From Brevundimonas huaxiensis (GTDB lineage Bacteria; Pseudomonadota; Alphaproteobacteria; Caulobacterales; Caulobacteraceae): a DNA stretch of 64,000 bases. Shown in pieces: positions 1 to 10,003 of this stretch. How positions within the stretch are numbered: the stretch's first letter is position 1; every line of letters begins with the position of its first letter. Location of the stretch: positions 310,001-374,000 of the forward strand of contig NZ_JABBJE010000002.1 in assembly GCF_014218725.1 (NCBI RefSeq), written 5' to 3'. The notes under the pieces are model-generated. The model saw only the letters and a program-made list of their open reading frames with translations. It made no database searches and was not told where the DNA came from. Made by a program: the position numbers and the translations under genes.

Positions 1-2
1 GC

Positions 3-551
3 ATTCTCAAATTGGCGATGGTCGGCTGCGCCGTCGCCGCCATGGCCGCCTGCACCCGAAAGCCCCCGGTCGAGACCGGCGTGCCCGGTCCGAACGACGG
101 CACGACGCAACCGACGGGTCCGGCCTATCCGACCGCGCCCACCGGGCCGGTGACCGGCGGAAACATGGGTTCGGCCGCGCCGGGCACCGAACAGGACTTC
201 GTCGTCAACGTCGGCGACCGCATCTATTTCGACCTGGATTCCTATGAGGTCCGTCCCGAGGCCATGCCGCGCCTGGACGCCCAGGCTCAGTGGCTGCAGC
301 GCTATCCGTCCGTGACGGTCCGCATCGAAGGCAATGCCGACGAACGCGGCACGCGCGAATACAATCTGGCGCTGGGCGCCCGCCGTGCGGAATCGGTGCG
401 CACCTATCTGATCAACCGGGGCATTCCGGCCGGCCGGATCGACACCATCAGCTTCGGCAAGGAACGGCCGATCGCGGAAGGCTCGAACGAAGACGCCTTC
501 GCCCGCAACCGTAACGCCCACACCGCCATCGTCTCGGGCGCGCCGCGCTGA
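3..551 (+). CDS. pal: Peptidoglycan-associated lipoprotein Pal (5' end cut by window)
   Basis: Outer-membrane lipoprotein of the Tol-Pal system; its OmpA-like domain binds peptidoglycan and helps constrict the outer membrane at division. The reading frame is open to the left edge, so a few N-terminal residues are missing. A hydrophobic stretch ends at a lipobox-like MAAC (about residue 14 counted from the TTG at 12), followed by a Pro/Thr/Gly-rich linker. The OmpA_C domain is clear: RIYFDLDSYEVRP, then EGNADERGTREYN (peptidoglycan-contacting region), then ALGARRAESVRTYL, and a C-terminal RNRNAHTAIV. Family length is about 160-190 residues, so little is lost. tolQRAB would be expected just to the left. 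A strong terminator follows. Confidence 0.95.
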   Translation: MLKLAMVGCAVAAMAACTRKPPVETGVPGPNDGTTQPTGPAYPTAPTGPVTGGNMGSAAPGTEQDFVVNVGDRIYFDLDSYEVRPEAMPRLDAQAQWLQRYPSVTVRIEGNADERGTREYNLALGARRAESVRTYLINRGIPAGRIDTISFGKERPIAEGSNEDAFARNRNAHTAIVSGAPR

Positions 552-577
552 CGACCGGCTGATCGGCTGATCTGAAG

Positions 578-609
578 GAGGCGCCGGCCGCAGGGTCGGC
601 GCCTCTTTT
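578..609 (+). terminator. Rho-independent terminator after pal
   Basis: Perfect 9-bp stem (GAGGCGCCG at 578-586 with CGGCGCCTC at 597-605), a 10-nt loop and TTTT at 606-609. It lies 27 bp past the pal stop codon and should end the tol-pal transcript. Confidence 0.9.
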
Positions 610-678
610 CGTTTCCGCGCTTGTCCTGACGCGGGGCTGGCGGCAGAACCGTCATCACAGGGATCGGGGGATCAGCGG

Positions 679-1817
679 ATGGATATCGAAGGGGCGGGCG
701 CCGTCGTCACGGCCGGACTGGTCGCAGGCGCGATTGAAAAGCCGACGGGCAAGGCCGGCGAGGCCCACGCCCACGGCGTCTGTTCCGACTGCGGGGCCGA
801 AACGAGCGGCAACTTCTGCGCAAACTGCGGCCAGCCGACCCACGTCCACCGCAGCCTGCTGCACCTGGGCGAAGAGCTGCTGCACGGGGTCATGCATTTC
901 GACGCCCGGATCTGGCGCACCCTGCCGCTGCTGTGGCTGAACCCCGGCCGGCTGACGCGCGAATGGGTCGAGGGCAAGCGCACGCGCTACGTCTCCCCGC
1001 TGGCGATCTTCCTGTTCACCCTGTTCGTGATGTTCTTCGCGCTCAGCTTTGCGCCGCACCCGGAATCCAAGACCGAGGGCGCCGAGATGGCCGAACGGAT
1101 CGCGTCCCAGCGTGTCGGTCTGGCCGAGGCGGAAAAGGCCCTGGTCCAGATGCGGGCCGAAAGCGGCGCTCGGCCGGACCCGACGATGCAGATGGCGATC
1201 AACGCCGGACAAAAGCTGGTCGACGACCGCCGCGCGGCCTGGTCCGGCTGGAGACCGAGCAGCGCGACGGTCGCGCCGACGGGCTGAAGCCCGGCAGCTG
1301 GCAGGCCGGGATCAAGGACATGGCGACCGAAGAGGCCGGCGAGACTAAGCTGAAGGTCATGGGCAAGGACGCCGAGAAGGAGGGGCACGGCATCGGCGCC
1401 ACGGTCCTGAAGAAGCTGCAGAACCCGGACCTGGCGGTCTATAAGTTGCAGCAGACGATGTACAAGTTCGCCTTCCTGCTGGTGCCCTTGTCCATCCCGT
1501 TCGTGGCCCTGCTGTTCCTATGGAAGCGCGGCTTCACCCTGTACGACCACGGGGTGTTCGTTCTGTATTCGCTGACCTTCATGGCCATGCTGCTGATGCT
1601 GATGGTCATCGCCGGAACCTTCTGGGGGACATTCGGCCTGGTGGTGATCAATCTGGCGGCGCTATCGATCCCGGTGCACATGTTCGCCCAGATGAAGGGC
1701 GCCTATTCGCTGTCCTGGTTCTCGGCCCTGTGGCGGACGATCGCGCTGTTGGTGTTCTGCAACATCGTGGTCGGCCTGTTCATCACGGCCATCGTCTATC
1801 TGGGGCTGGGCCACTAG
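679..1817 (+). pseudogene. DUF3667-family zinc-ribbon membrane protein, frameshifted
   Basis: The N-terminal part has a C4 zinc ribbon (CSDCGAETSGNFCANCG), then HLGEELLHGVMHFDARIWRTL and a WVEGKRTRYVSPL motif leading into the first membrane helix, as in DUF3667 proteins. That frame stops at 1287. The rest of the protein (a charged region, then about four membrane helices starting near FAFLLVPLSIPFVALLFLW) continues in another frame to 1817. The break is near 1240-1247: adding one base after GCCTGG restores a continuous ORF of about 379 residues (1139 nt + 1 = 380 codons). Function is unknown; the family is membrane-bound. It may be a true pseudogene or a one-base assembly deletion. Both halves keep clean coding character, which favours a recent or artefactual break. 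Confidence 0.8.
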
Positions 1818-1858
1818 CTCGGCCTTGCGGCGGCCCCAAATCGGTGAAAGCTAGACGT

Positions 1859-2704
1859 ATGACCAAGCTCTCGATCTCTCGTGTTCATCTGCTCGCCGCC
1901 GCCGCCCTCGGGGTTGTCCTGATCGGAGGCGGCGCGGTCGCCCAGCAGGCCCAGCCCAACATCATGGAGCGGACCGAGTGGGACAATCGCCGCCTGGACC
2001 AGCTGGACCGCAATGTGCGCCGTCTGGAGCGGGCGCTGACCCAGAGAAACGCCGTCGGCCAGCCCGTTCTGGTCGAGCCGGACCCCGAGGTGGTGACGCT
2101 GCAGGGGCAGTTCGCCCTGATGGACCGACGCCTGGGCGATCTGGAAGCCACGGTGCGCCGGATCAACGGCGACAACGAGCGGCTGACCTTCCAGCTGGAC
2201 GAGGCCACGCGCGAGAACGAGACGCTGAAGACGCGTCTGGCCGACGCCGAGGGCCGGTTGCAGAAGCTGGAAACCCAGGCCGAACTGAATGCGCCGATCG
2301 AGGCGACCTCGCCCACTGGCGACGCGACCCGCGATCTGGCGGCGGCGGTGGCCCTGCTGTCGACCGACAAACCGCGCGGCGAGCGCGCGCTGGAGACGGT
2401 GATCGCGGCCTGGCCCGATACGCCGCAATCGCGTGAGGCCAACTCGCGCCTGGGCGACCTGCGCGTCGCGGCGAACGACAAGGCGGGGGCGGTGCCCTAT
2501 TACGCCGCCGCCCTGAAGGATTGGCCGCGTATCGGCTGGGCGGCGGATACGACTCTGAAACTGGCCGACGCCCTGTTCGCGACGCAGAGGAAGCCGCAAG
2601 GGTGCGCGGCCCTGGCGGAGTTCACGCGCCGCTATGCGCCCGCCGCCTCTGACCAGCAAAAGGCGCGGGCGGCCCAGTTGAAGACGACAGGTTCCTGCGC
2701 CTGA
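1859..2704 (+). CDS. cpoB: Cell division coordinator CpoB / Tol-Pal system protein YbgF
   Basis: Periplasmic protein of the Tol-Pal system that in E. coli links outer-membrane constriction to peptidoglycan synthesis. 281 residues starting at ATG 1859; the open frame extends upstream, but this ATG precedes a clear signal peptide (LLAAAALGVVLIGGGAVAQ). Next comes a coiled coil at about residues 40-145 (repeated RRLERAL, MDRRLGDLEATVRRI, LKTRLADAEGRLQKLE), then C-terminal TPR-like repeats (ALETVIAAWPDTPQSREA; AVPYYAAALKDWP; CAALAEFTRRYAPA). The layout matches the family. Its stop overlaps the presumed start of tilS, suggesting translational coupling. Confidence 0.9.
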   Translation: MTKLSISRVHLLAAAALGVVLIGGGAVAQQAQPNIMERTEWDNRRLDQLDRNVRRLERALTQRNAVGQPVLVEPDPEVVTLQGQFALMDRRLGDLEATVRRINGDNERLTFQLDEATRENETLKTRLADAEGRLQKLETQAELNAPIEATSPTGDATRDLAAAVALLSTDKPRGERALETVIAAWPDTPQSREANSRLGDLRVAANDKAGAVPYYAAALKDWPRIGWAADTTLKLADALFATQRKPQGCAALAEFTRRYAPAASDQQKARAAQLKTTGSCA

Positions 2705-3939
2705 CGCCTGACCCGGATCTCAGAGCGCGAGCCTTCGCGCGGCTGGATGCGCGACTGACGCGCGATACAGGGCGGCCGCTGGCGCTGGCGCTGTCGGGGG
2801 GCGGGGATTCCATCGCCCTGCTGCGACTGACGACGGACTGGGCGCGGACGCGCGGGCGTTCGGTGCTGGCCCTGACCGTCGATCATCGGCTGAATGCGGA
2901 CAGCGGCCGCTGGACCGACTTTGCGGGCCGGGCGGCGCGGGACGCCGGGGCCGACTGGCGGGGGTTGAGCTGGGACGGGGAAAAACCCGCGACCGGGCTG
3001 ACGGCGGCGGCGCGGGCGGCGCGGCATGGTTTGATCGCGGAGGCGGCGCGCGAGGCGGGGGCGTCGGTCGTCCTGTTCGCCCACACCGCCGACGACATCG
3101 CCGAGGCCGATCTGATGCGAAGCGAAGGCTCGACCCTGGGACGGGTGCGCGAATGGTCGCCGTCGCCGGCCTGGCCCGAGGGACGAGGCCTGATGCTGCT
3201 GCGGCCGCTGCTGGGCGAGCGGCGGGCGGGGTTGCGGGATTGGCTGGCCGGGCAGGGGGCCGGCTGGATCGAGGACCCAGCCAACGCCGATCCCCGCTTC
3301 GGCCGCAGCCGGGCGCGGCAGGCGCTGGCGGGCGCGGCGCCGCAACCGGTCGATCAGGCGGCGGCGCAAATCGGGGCGCGGCCGACGATGGACGGCGAGG
3401 CCATGGCGCGTGTGGACCGCGGCATGGGCGCGCGGGCGCTGGCGGCGGCCCTGGTCTGCGTCGGCGGCGGATCGACGCCGCCTCGGGGTGCGCGGTTGGA
3501 CGCCCTGACGGCGCGGCTGAAGGCGGGCGAGGATTTCGCGGCGACCCTGTGCGGGGCGCGGATCGAGGCTGTCGGCGCGGCGGTGCGGCTGATGCGCGAG
3601 GCCGGCGAGCTGCGCAGACGGGACATTTCGCCGCTGGCGCTGAAGCCCGGCGTCGAGGCGGTTTGGGACGGCCGGTTCGTCTTCTGCGCCGATCGTGCCG
3701 GTTGGTCCGTCGTGGTGGCGCGGGGGCGGTTGGCCAGCCTGTCGAACGCCGACAGGGCCGAGATCAATCGACTGCCGGCAGCGACGCGCGGGGCCTGGCC
3801 TGTGTTGATCAGGGACGACGCGGTGGCCCCGGTTCTTGCAGGCGAAGGGGTCGAACGGCGCGGCCTTGTCGCGGAACGGCTCAGGCTGGCGCTGGACGAA
3901 ACGACGCACGAAGACGACCTGATTTCCGCCACCCGATAG
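2701..3939 (+). CDS. tilS: tRNA(Ile)-lysidine synthase TilS, apparent CTG start
   Basis: Attaches lysine to C34 of the AUA-reading tRNA-Ile in an ATP-dependent reaction, changing its decoding from AUG to AUA. The PP-loop SGGGDSIALL lies near residues 32-41; HTADDIAEADLMR and GRVREWSP follow, and PLLGERRAGLRDWL and WIEDPANADPRFGRSRAR are typical TilS motifs. The frame opens after a stop at 2650-2652 and has no ATG, GTG or TTG before the GTG at about 2860, which lies inside the ATPase domain and would delete the PP-loop. The best start is CTG at 2701, giving a CTGA overlap with the cpoB stop in place of the usual ATGA (412 aa). CTG 2695 is an alternative, as is a sequence error. The order cpoB-tilS-ftsH is normal in alphaproteobacteria. 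Confidence 0.85.
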   Translation: MTPDPDLRARAFARLDARLTRDTGRPLALALSGGGDSIALLRLTTDWARTRGRSVLALTVDHRLNADSGRWTDFAGRAARDAGADWRGLSWDGEKPATGLTAAARAARHGLIAEAAREAGASVVLFAHTADDIAEADLMRSEGSTLGRVREWSPSPAWPEGRGLMLLRPLLGERRAGLRDWLAGQGAGWIEDPANADPRFGRSRARQALAGAAPQPVDQAAAQIGARPTMDGEAMARVDRGMGARALAAALVCVGGGSTPPRGARLDALTARLKAGEDFAATLCGARIEAVGAAVRLMREAGELRRRDISPLALKPGVEAVWDGRFVFCADRAGWSVVVARGRLASLSNADRAEINRLPAATRGAWPVLIRDDAVAPVLAGEGVERRGLVAERLRLALDETTHEDDLISATR

Positions 3940-4025
3940 CGTAACGCTGATTAAGCCCCTATTTTCCCAGACAGACACATCCAGACCGTCGATCCCACCG
4001 GGATCGCGGACGACCGAGGACCTCA

Positions 4026-5981
<1,956 letters not shown>

Positions 5982-6010
5982 ACCCAGGGGCCTGATCTGA
6001 ATGCGGAAAG

Positions 6011-6043
6011 CCCGCCGGGAGAGCGATCTCCCGGCGGGTTTTT
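6011..6043 (+). terminator. Rho-independent terminator after ftsH
   Basis: Perfect 12-bp stem (CCCGCCGGGAGA at 6011-6022 with TCTCCCGGCGGG at 6027-6038), GCGA tetraloop and a T-run from 6039. It lies 29 bp past the ftsH stop. Confidence 0.95.
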
Positions 6044-6097
6044 CTTTGGGCGTCTTGCTGAGCCACTGGCCGGAGCAACAACCATTTCGACGAACAA

Positions 6098-6112
6098 GTT
6101 TGCATTACAAAC
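6098..6112. promoter_or_regulatory. Palindrome GTTTG-N5-CAAAC, candidate operator
   Basis: Perfect 5-bp inverted repeat with a 5-nt spacer, 43 bp before the acyltransferase ATG. A related palindrome, TTTGCAAA, lies at 7373-7380 before the next gene. A winged-helix regulator is the third gene of the group, so self-regulation is possible. This is an inference from position only. Confidence 0.35.
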
Positions 6113-6154
6113 CTGTCTGTGAGATATGGCGATCTCGATCGTGGGAGGGACGTC

Positions 6155-7372
6155 ATGTTGATATCGAAAGCAGAGCAGGGGGAGCGGCTGCATGGGCTGG
6201 ATGCGTTACGCGCCGGGGCGCTGCTGCTGGGGGTGGTGCTTCACGCCAGCCTGTCCTTTGTCCCACCACAGATCTGGATCGTGGCGGACGACAGCCGGTC
6301 GATCGGCGCCGCCTGGCTGTTCTTCGCCATCCATCTGTTTCGCATGACGGCCTTCTTCCTCATCGCGGGTCTGTTCGCCCACAGGATGCTGGCGCGGCGA
6401 GGTTGGGTCGCTTTCGCCAGGGATCGGGTGGTGCGGATCGCCGGGCCGCTGGGGGCCTTCTGGTTTCCGGTCATGGCGGGGATCGTCACGGCCCTGGTGT
6501 GGAACGCCCACGTCAACGGTCTGGTGACGCCCGGCGCGCCGCCGCCACCACCGCCGACCTATGACTGGACCAACTTTCCGCTGACCCACCTGTGGTTTCT
6601 GTGGGTGTTGACCCTGTTCTACGCCGTCGTCCTGATCGTGCGGGCGGCGCTGGCTGTGCTGGATCGCAACGGACGGGCGGGCCCGGTGGTGGACAGAATC
6701 ACTGGCGCGCTGATCGGCCCGTGGACGCCTGCCGTGCTGGCCGCGCCCCTGGCTCTGGCCCTGTGGCTGGACCCGAAATGGATCGCCTTCTTCGCCGTGC
6801 CGACGCCGGACGCGGGCGTGATTCCGAACGCCTCCGCCTTGGTCGGATTCAGCCTCGCCTTCGGCCTGGGCTTCGTGCTGGACCGGCGGCGTGATCTGCT
6901 GGGCCGTATCGCCAAATGGTCGCCGCTGTTCCTGTGCGTGGCGCTGGTTTCGGGCGTGACGACCTACATCCTTGCGGGCGGACCGAGCATCGCGACGATG
7001 GGCGAGCTGACGGCCGGCAAGGCCCTGGCCGCCGCGGTCACGGCGGTCGCCGTCTATGCCTCGGCCCTGGCGGCCATGGGACTGTGCCTGCGCTTCGCCT
7101 CGGGCCACAGTTCGGTTCGGCGCTACCTCTCCGACGCCTCCTACTGGATCTACATCGCGCATCTGCCGCTGGTCATGCTGGCGCAGGTCTGGGTGCAGGA
7201 TTGGGCCGGGCCGTGGTGGGTGAAGCTGGTCGGCGTGTCGGCGGGCGTCTTCGCTGTGTGCCTGGCGTCCTACGAACTGCTGATCCGCCACAGCTTTATG
7301 GGGCGGTGGCTGAATGGCCGGCGCGTGCCGTGGCGCAACCGGCCTGCGCCTGCGCTGATCCCCGCCGAATAA
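6155..7372 (+). CDS. Acyltransferase 3 family membrane protein (OpgC/NodX type)
   Basis: Integral membrane acyltransferase of the Acyl_transf_3 family; such proteins O-acylate surface glycans, glucans or other extracytoplasmic carbohydrates. 405 residues from ATG 6155, which has a strong GGGAGGGA ribosome-binding site at 6143-6150; the frame runs further upstream but without such a site. The N-terminus has the family signature RLHGLDALRAGALLLGVVLH with the expected His, followed by about ten hydrophobic helices and a Pro-rich loop (APPPPPPTYDWTNFPLTHLWFLW). The C-terminal YLSDASYWIYIAHLPLVM is also typical. The substrate cannot be read from the sequence. It is followed by a small membrane protein and a winged-helix regulator. 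Confidence 0.85.
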   Translation: MLISKAEQGERLHGLDALRAGALLLGVVLHASLSFVPPQIWIVADDSRSIGAAWLFFAIHLFRMTAFFLIAGLFAHRMLARRGWVAFARDRVVRIAGPLGAFWFPVMAGIVTALVWNAHVNGLVTPGAPPPPPPTYDWTNFPLTHLWFLWVLTLFYAVVLIVRAALAVLDRNGRAGPVVDRITGALIGPWTPAVLAAPLALALWLDPKWIAFFAVPTPDAGVIPNASALVGFSLAFGLGFVLDRRRDLLGRIAKWSPLFLCVALVSGVTTYILAGGPSIATMGELTAGKALAAAVTAVAVYASALAAMGLCLRFASGHSSVRRYLSDASYWIYIAHLPLVMLAQVWVQDWAGPWWVKLVGVSAGVFAVCLASYELLIRHSFMGRWLNGRRVPWRNRPAPALIPAE

Positions 7373-7436
7373 TTTGCAAACCCTTCCGGCGGCGTCCATC
7401 CGAGGGACGCGCCCGTCGCACAGGAATCACACAGCG

Positions 7437-8090
7437 ATGTCCGACAAGTCCCGCACCGGCCCCGAGGCCGACCTGGCCTTCATGAAGGCCATTGTTCAGG
7501 GCGGCAATAATCCCAGGGCGACCCTGACGCTGGGCGTCGCCTATCTGGCGGGCGGTCTGCTCTACGGTCTGCAATGCCTGTTCCATGTCGGTCAGGTGTG
7601 GGGGATCGTGCGCTGGCCGCCGCTGGGAAGTCTCAGCTTCGTGGTCGCCATCACGGTCGCCTTCCTGATCGTCCTGACCTGGGCCGTGCGTGAAGACCGC
7701 AGGACGGGAACGGCCGGCCCGATCGTCACCCGCACGCTGAATGCCGCCTTCAGCGGCGCGGGCATGGCCAATCTGGCGATCATCATCGTGTTCGGCGTGG
7801 GCGCGCGCCGCGATCACGACTTCGCGGTCTGGCTCTATTATCCGGCGATGATCTTCGCGCTTCAGTCGGCGGCCTGGTTCGTGGCCTACAGCCTGAAGAA
7901 GAAGCCGTGGATGCTGGCGACGTCGTTAGGCGGGTGGATCACGGCGGTCGCGCTGGGTGTGCTGGTTCGCGACGCGGTGGTTTACCTCTACGTCTGCACC
8001 CTCGCCCTGTTCGTGCTTTTCGCAGGACCGGGCTGGATCATGACGCGTGCGGCGCTGAAGGCCCGCGCCGTCGATACGGACGTCGGCTGA
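7437..8090 (+). CDS. Multi-pass membrane protein of unknown function
   Basis: 217 residues, start chosen at ATG 7437 with AGGAAT upstream; the open frame begins earlier but that stretch looks non-coding. About six hydrophobic segments are visible, for example TLTLGVAYLAGGLLYGL, LSFVVAITVAFLIVLTWAV, MANLAIIIVFGVGA and VYLYVCTLALFVLFAG. There is no motif I recognise. Its stop is 3 bp before the start of a winged-helix regulator, and such small membrane protein/HTH pairs are often co-regulated. The role is unknown. Confidence 0.75.
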   Translation: MSDKSRTGPEADLAFMKAIVQGGNNPRATLTLGVAYLAGGLLYGLQCLFHVGQVWGIVRWPPLGSLSFVVAITVAFLIVLTWAVREDRRTGTAGPIVTRTLNAAFSGAGMANLAIIIVFGVGARRDHDFAVWLYYPAMIFALQSAAWFVAYSLKKKPWMLATSLGGWITAVALGVLVRDAVVYLYVCTLALFVLFAGPGWIMTRAALKARAVDTDVG

Positions 8091-8093
8091 TCC

Positions 8094-8396
8094 ATGGGGC
8101 TGGACGCGCTCGGCAAGATCGACGAGGTCATCCACGGCCGGATGCGGCTGGGGATCATGGTCTATCTGGCCGACGCCGAGGCCGCCGACTTCACCGAGTT
8201 GAAGACGGTGCTGGAGGCGACGCAGGGCAATCTGTCTGTCCACATCAAGAAGCTGGAGGAGGCGGGATACGTCGCCGTGGCCAAGAGCTTCGTGAACAAC
8301 AAGCCCCTGACCCGCGTGACCATCACAGCGGCAGGGCGCAAGGCCTTCGCCGCCTATCTGGAGGCGCTGGGCGGTCTGATCGGGCGGTCGGCATGA
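8094..8396 (+). CDS. Winged-helix transcriptional regulator (HTH_34 / MarR-like)
   Basis: 100-residue DNA-binding protein with a single winged-helix domain: VIHGRMRLGIMVYLADAEAADFTELK, recognition-helix region TQGNLSVHIKKLEEAGYV, and wing AKSFVNNKPLTRVTITAAG. This is the HTH_34 pattern, in which the regulator typically controls an adjacent membrane protein gene. It follows the 217-aa membrane protein by 3 bp and overlaps folP by 4 bp (ATGA). No ligand-binding domain is present. Confidence 0.88.
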   Translation: MGLDALGKIDEVIHGRMRLGIMVYLADAEAADFTELKTVLEATQGNLSVHIKKLEEAGYVAVAKSFVNNKPLTRVTITAAGRKAFAAYLEALGGLIGRSA

Positions 8397-9196
8397 CTGT
8401 GCAGGTGATGGGCATCGTCAATGTGACGCCCGACAGCTTCTCGGACGGAGGGCGGTGGGCCTCGACGGAGGCGGCGATCGATCAGGCCATGCGTCTGGTC
8501 GTGGATGGAGCGGACGTGCTGGACATCGGCGGCGAGAGCACCCGGCCGGGAGCTGAGCCGGTGGAGGAAGCCGAAGAGATCGAGCGGGTCGCGCCGGTCA
8601 TCGCCGGCGTCCGCGCGCGCTGGGGCGGGGCGATCAGCATCGATACGATGAAGCCCGCCGTCGCCCGCGCCGCCGTCGCGGCCGGGGCGACGATGTGGAA
8701 CGATGTGACGGCCCTGAGCCATGCGCCGGATAGTGCGGCGGTCGCGGCGGCGCTGGGCTGCGACGTGGTGCTGATGCATATGAAGGGCGAACCCCGCACG
8801 ATGCAGGCGGACCCGCGCTATGACGATGTGGTGGGTGAAGTGCGGGATTATCTGCGCGGCCGGGCCGAGGCGGCGATGGCGGCGGGCGTGGCGCGCGAGC
8901 GGATTTGGCTGGATCCTGGCATCGGGTTCGGCAAGACCCTGGCGCACAATCTGGCGCTGACGGTGCGGTTGGGCGCGCTGATCGATCTGGGCTTTCCGGT
9001 GCTGTACGCCGCCAGCCGCAAGCGCACGATCCAGGCCATCGATCCGACGGCGACCTTGGCGACTGACCGGCTGGGCGGATCGCTGGCCTTGGCGCTGGAA
9101 GGCGCGCGGCGCGGGGCGCGGATGGTGCGGGTCCACGATGTGCGCGAAACGGTGCAGGCGCTTATGGTTCAGGCGGCGGTGGCAGCGGCGGAGTGA
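8393..9196 (+). CDS. folP: Dihydropteroate synthase
   Basis: Condenses p-aminobenzoate with dihydropterin pyrophosphate in folate synthesis; the sulfonamide target. 267 residues from ATG 8393, overlapping the regulator stop (ATGA). All signatures are present: GIVNVTPDSFSDGG (residues 6-19), DIGGESTRPGA, SIDTMKP, WNDVTAL, HMKGEPRTMQ, WLDPGIGFGKT, ASRKR and the C-terminal RVHDVRETVQAL. The length is standard. folK and folB are not adjacent here. Confidence 0.97.
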   Translation: MTVQVMGIVNVTPDSFSDGGRWASTEAAIDQAMRLVVDGADVLDIGGESTRPGAEPVEEAEEIERVAPVIAGVRARWGGAISIDTMKPAVARAAVAAGATMWNDVTALSHAPDSAAVAAALGCDVVLMHMKGEPRTMQADPRYDDVVGEVRDYLRGRAEAAMAAGVARERIWLDPGIGFGKTLAHNLALTVRLGALIDLGFPVLYAASRKRTIQAIDPTATLATDRLGGSLALALEGARRGARMVRVHDVRETVQALMVQAAVAAAE

Positions 9197-9259
9197 AGGC
9201 CCGCGACGGACGGTCGCAGCCGGTGTAGAGGACAGGTCTGCAACAGCCCTGATGCGCCC

Positions 9260-9616
9260 ATGCCCCTGACCGCCTACATCGCCCCCATCGTCATGTTGTG
9301 CCTGTCGAACGTCTTCATGACTTTCGCGTGGTACGGCCATCTGAAGTTCGATCACAAGCCGCTGTGGATCCTGGTCATCGCCAGCTGGGGCATCGCCTTC
9401 TTCGAATACTGGCTGGCGGTGCCGGCCAATCGCATCGGCATCCAGGTCTATTCGCCGCCCGAGCTGAAGACGATGCAGGAGGTGATCACCCTGCTGGTCT
9501 TCGCCGGCTTTTCGGTGCTGTATCTGGGCGAGAAGCTGACAGTGAACCATCTGGTCGGCTTCGCCTTCATCGCGCTTGGGGCCTTCTTCATCTTCAAGGG
9601 GCCGCTGGGCGGCTGA
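9260..9616 (+). CDS. DMT-superfamily small membrane protein (DUF486)
   Basis: 118 residues, four hydrophobic segments (IAPIVMLCLSNVFMTFAWYG, LWILVIASWGIAFFEYWLAV, VITLLVFAGFSVLYLG, HLVGFAFIALGAFFIF) with the DUF486 hallmarks PANRIG and QVYSPPELKTMQEVITL. DUF486 proteins resemble half-size drug/metabolite transporters, but their substrate is unknown. Followed after 42 bp by an SMR-family gene. Confidence 0.9.
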   Translation: MPLTAYIAPIVMLCLSNVFMTFAWYGHLKFDHKPLWILVIASWGIAFFEYWLAVPANRIGIQVYSPPELKTMQEVITLLVFAGFSVLYLGEKLTVNHLVGFAFIALGAFFIFKGPLGG

Positions 9617-9658
9617 TCGCGGCTTGCTCCGGACCGCGGCCTGTTCCATCTGGTCGCC

Positions 9659-10003
9659 ATGTCCTGGGTGATGTCGATCAATCCGTGGGCGACGCTGGTC
9701 GTCGCCGGTCTGCTGGAGGTCCTGTGGGCCTCGGGCCTCAAGAATGTGGGCGTCAGCCGGCCGTGGACCTCGCTGGGGGTTGTGATCGCGCTGGCGGGCA
9801 GCATGATCCTGTTGTGGGTCGCCACGCAGAAGCTGCCGATCGGTACGGCCTATGCGGTCTGGACCGGCATCGGGGCGGTGGGCGCGGCGGTGGTCGGCAT
9901 CCTGGTCTATGGCGAGCCGGCGACGGCGGTCAGGGCCGTGTGCATCCTGCTGATCGTGTCGGGCATCGTCGGGCTGAAACTGTTTTCGGGAGCGGCGGCA
10001 TGA
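9659..10003 (+). CDS. SMR-family transporter, SugE/Gdx type (guanidinium exporter)
   Basis: 114 residues, four membrane helices. The N-terminal LVVAGLLEVLWASGLKNVG carries the SMR active-site Glu in the LLEVxWA context of the SugE/Gdx branch, which exports guanidinium. The pattern LPIGTAYAVWTGIGAVGAAVVGI is the family signature. Start at ATG 9659; ATG 9674 is possible. No guanidine riboswitch fold is evident in the short 42-bp gap upstream. Its stop overlaps the thiD start (ATGA). Confidence 0.88.
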   Translation: MSWVMSINPWATLVVAGLLEVLWASGLKNVGVSRPWTSLGVVIALAGSMILLWVATQKLPIGTAYAVWTGIGAVGAAVVGILVYGEPATAVRAVCILLIVSGIVGLKLFSGAAA

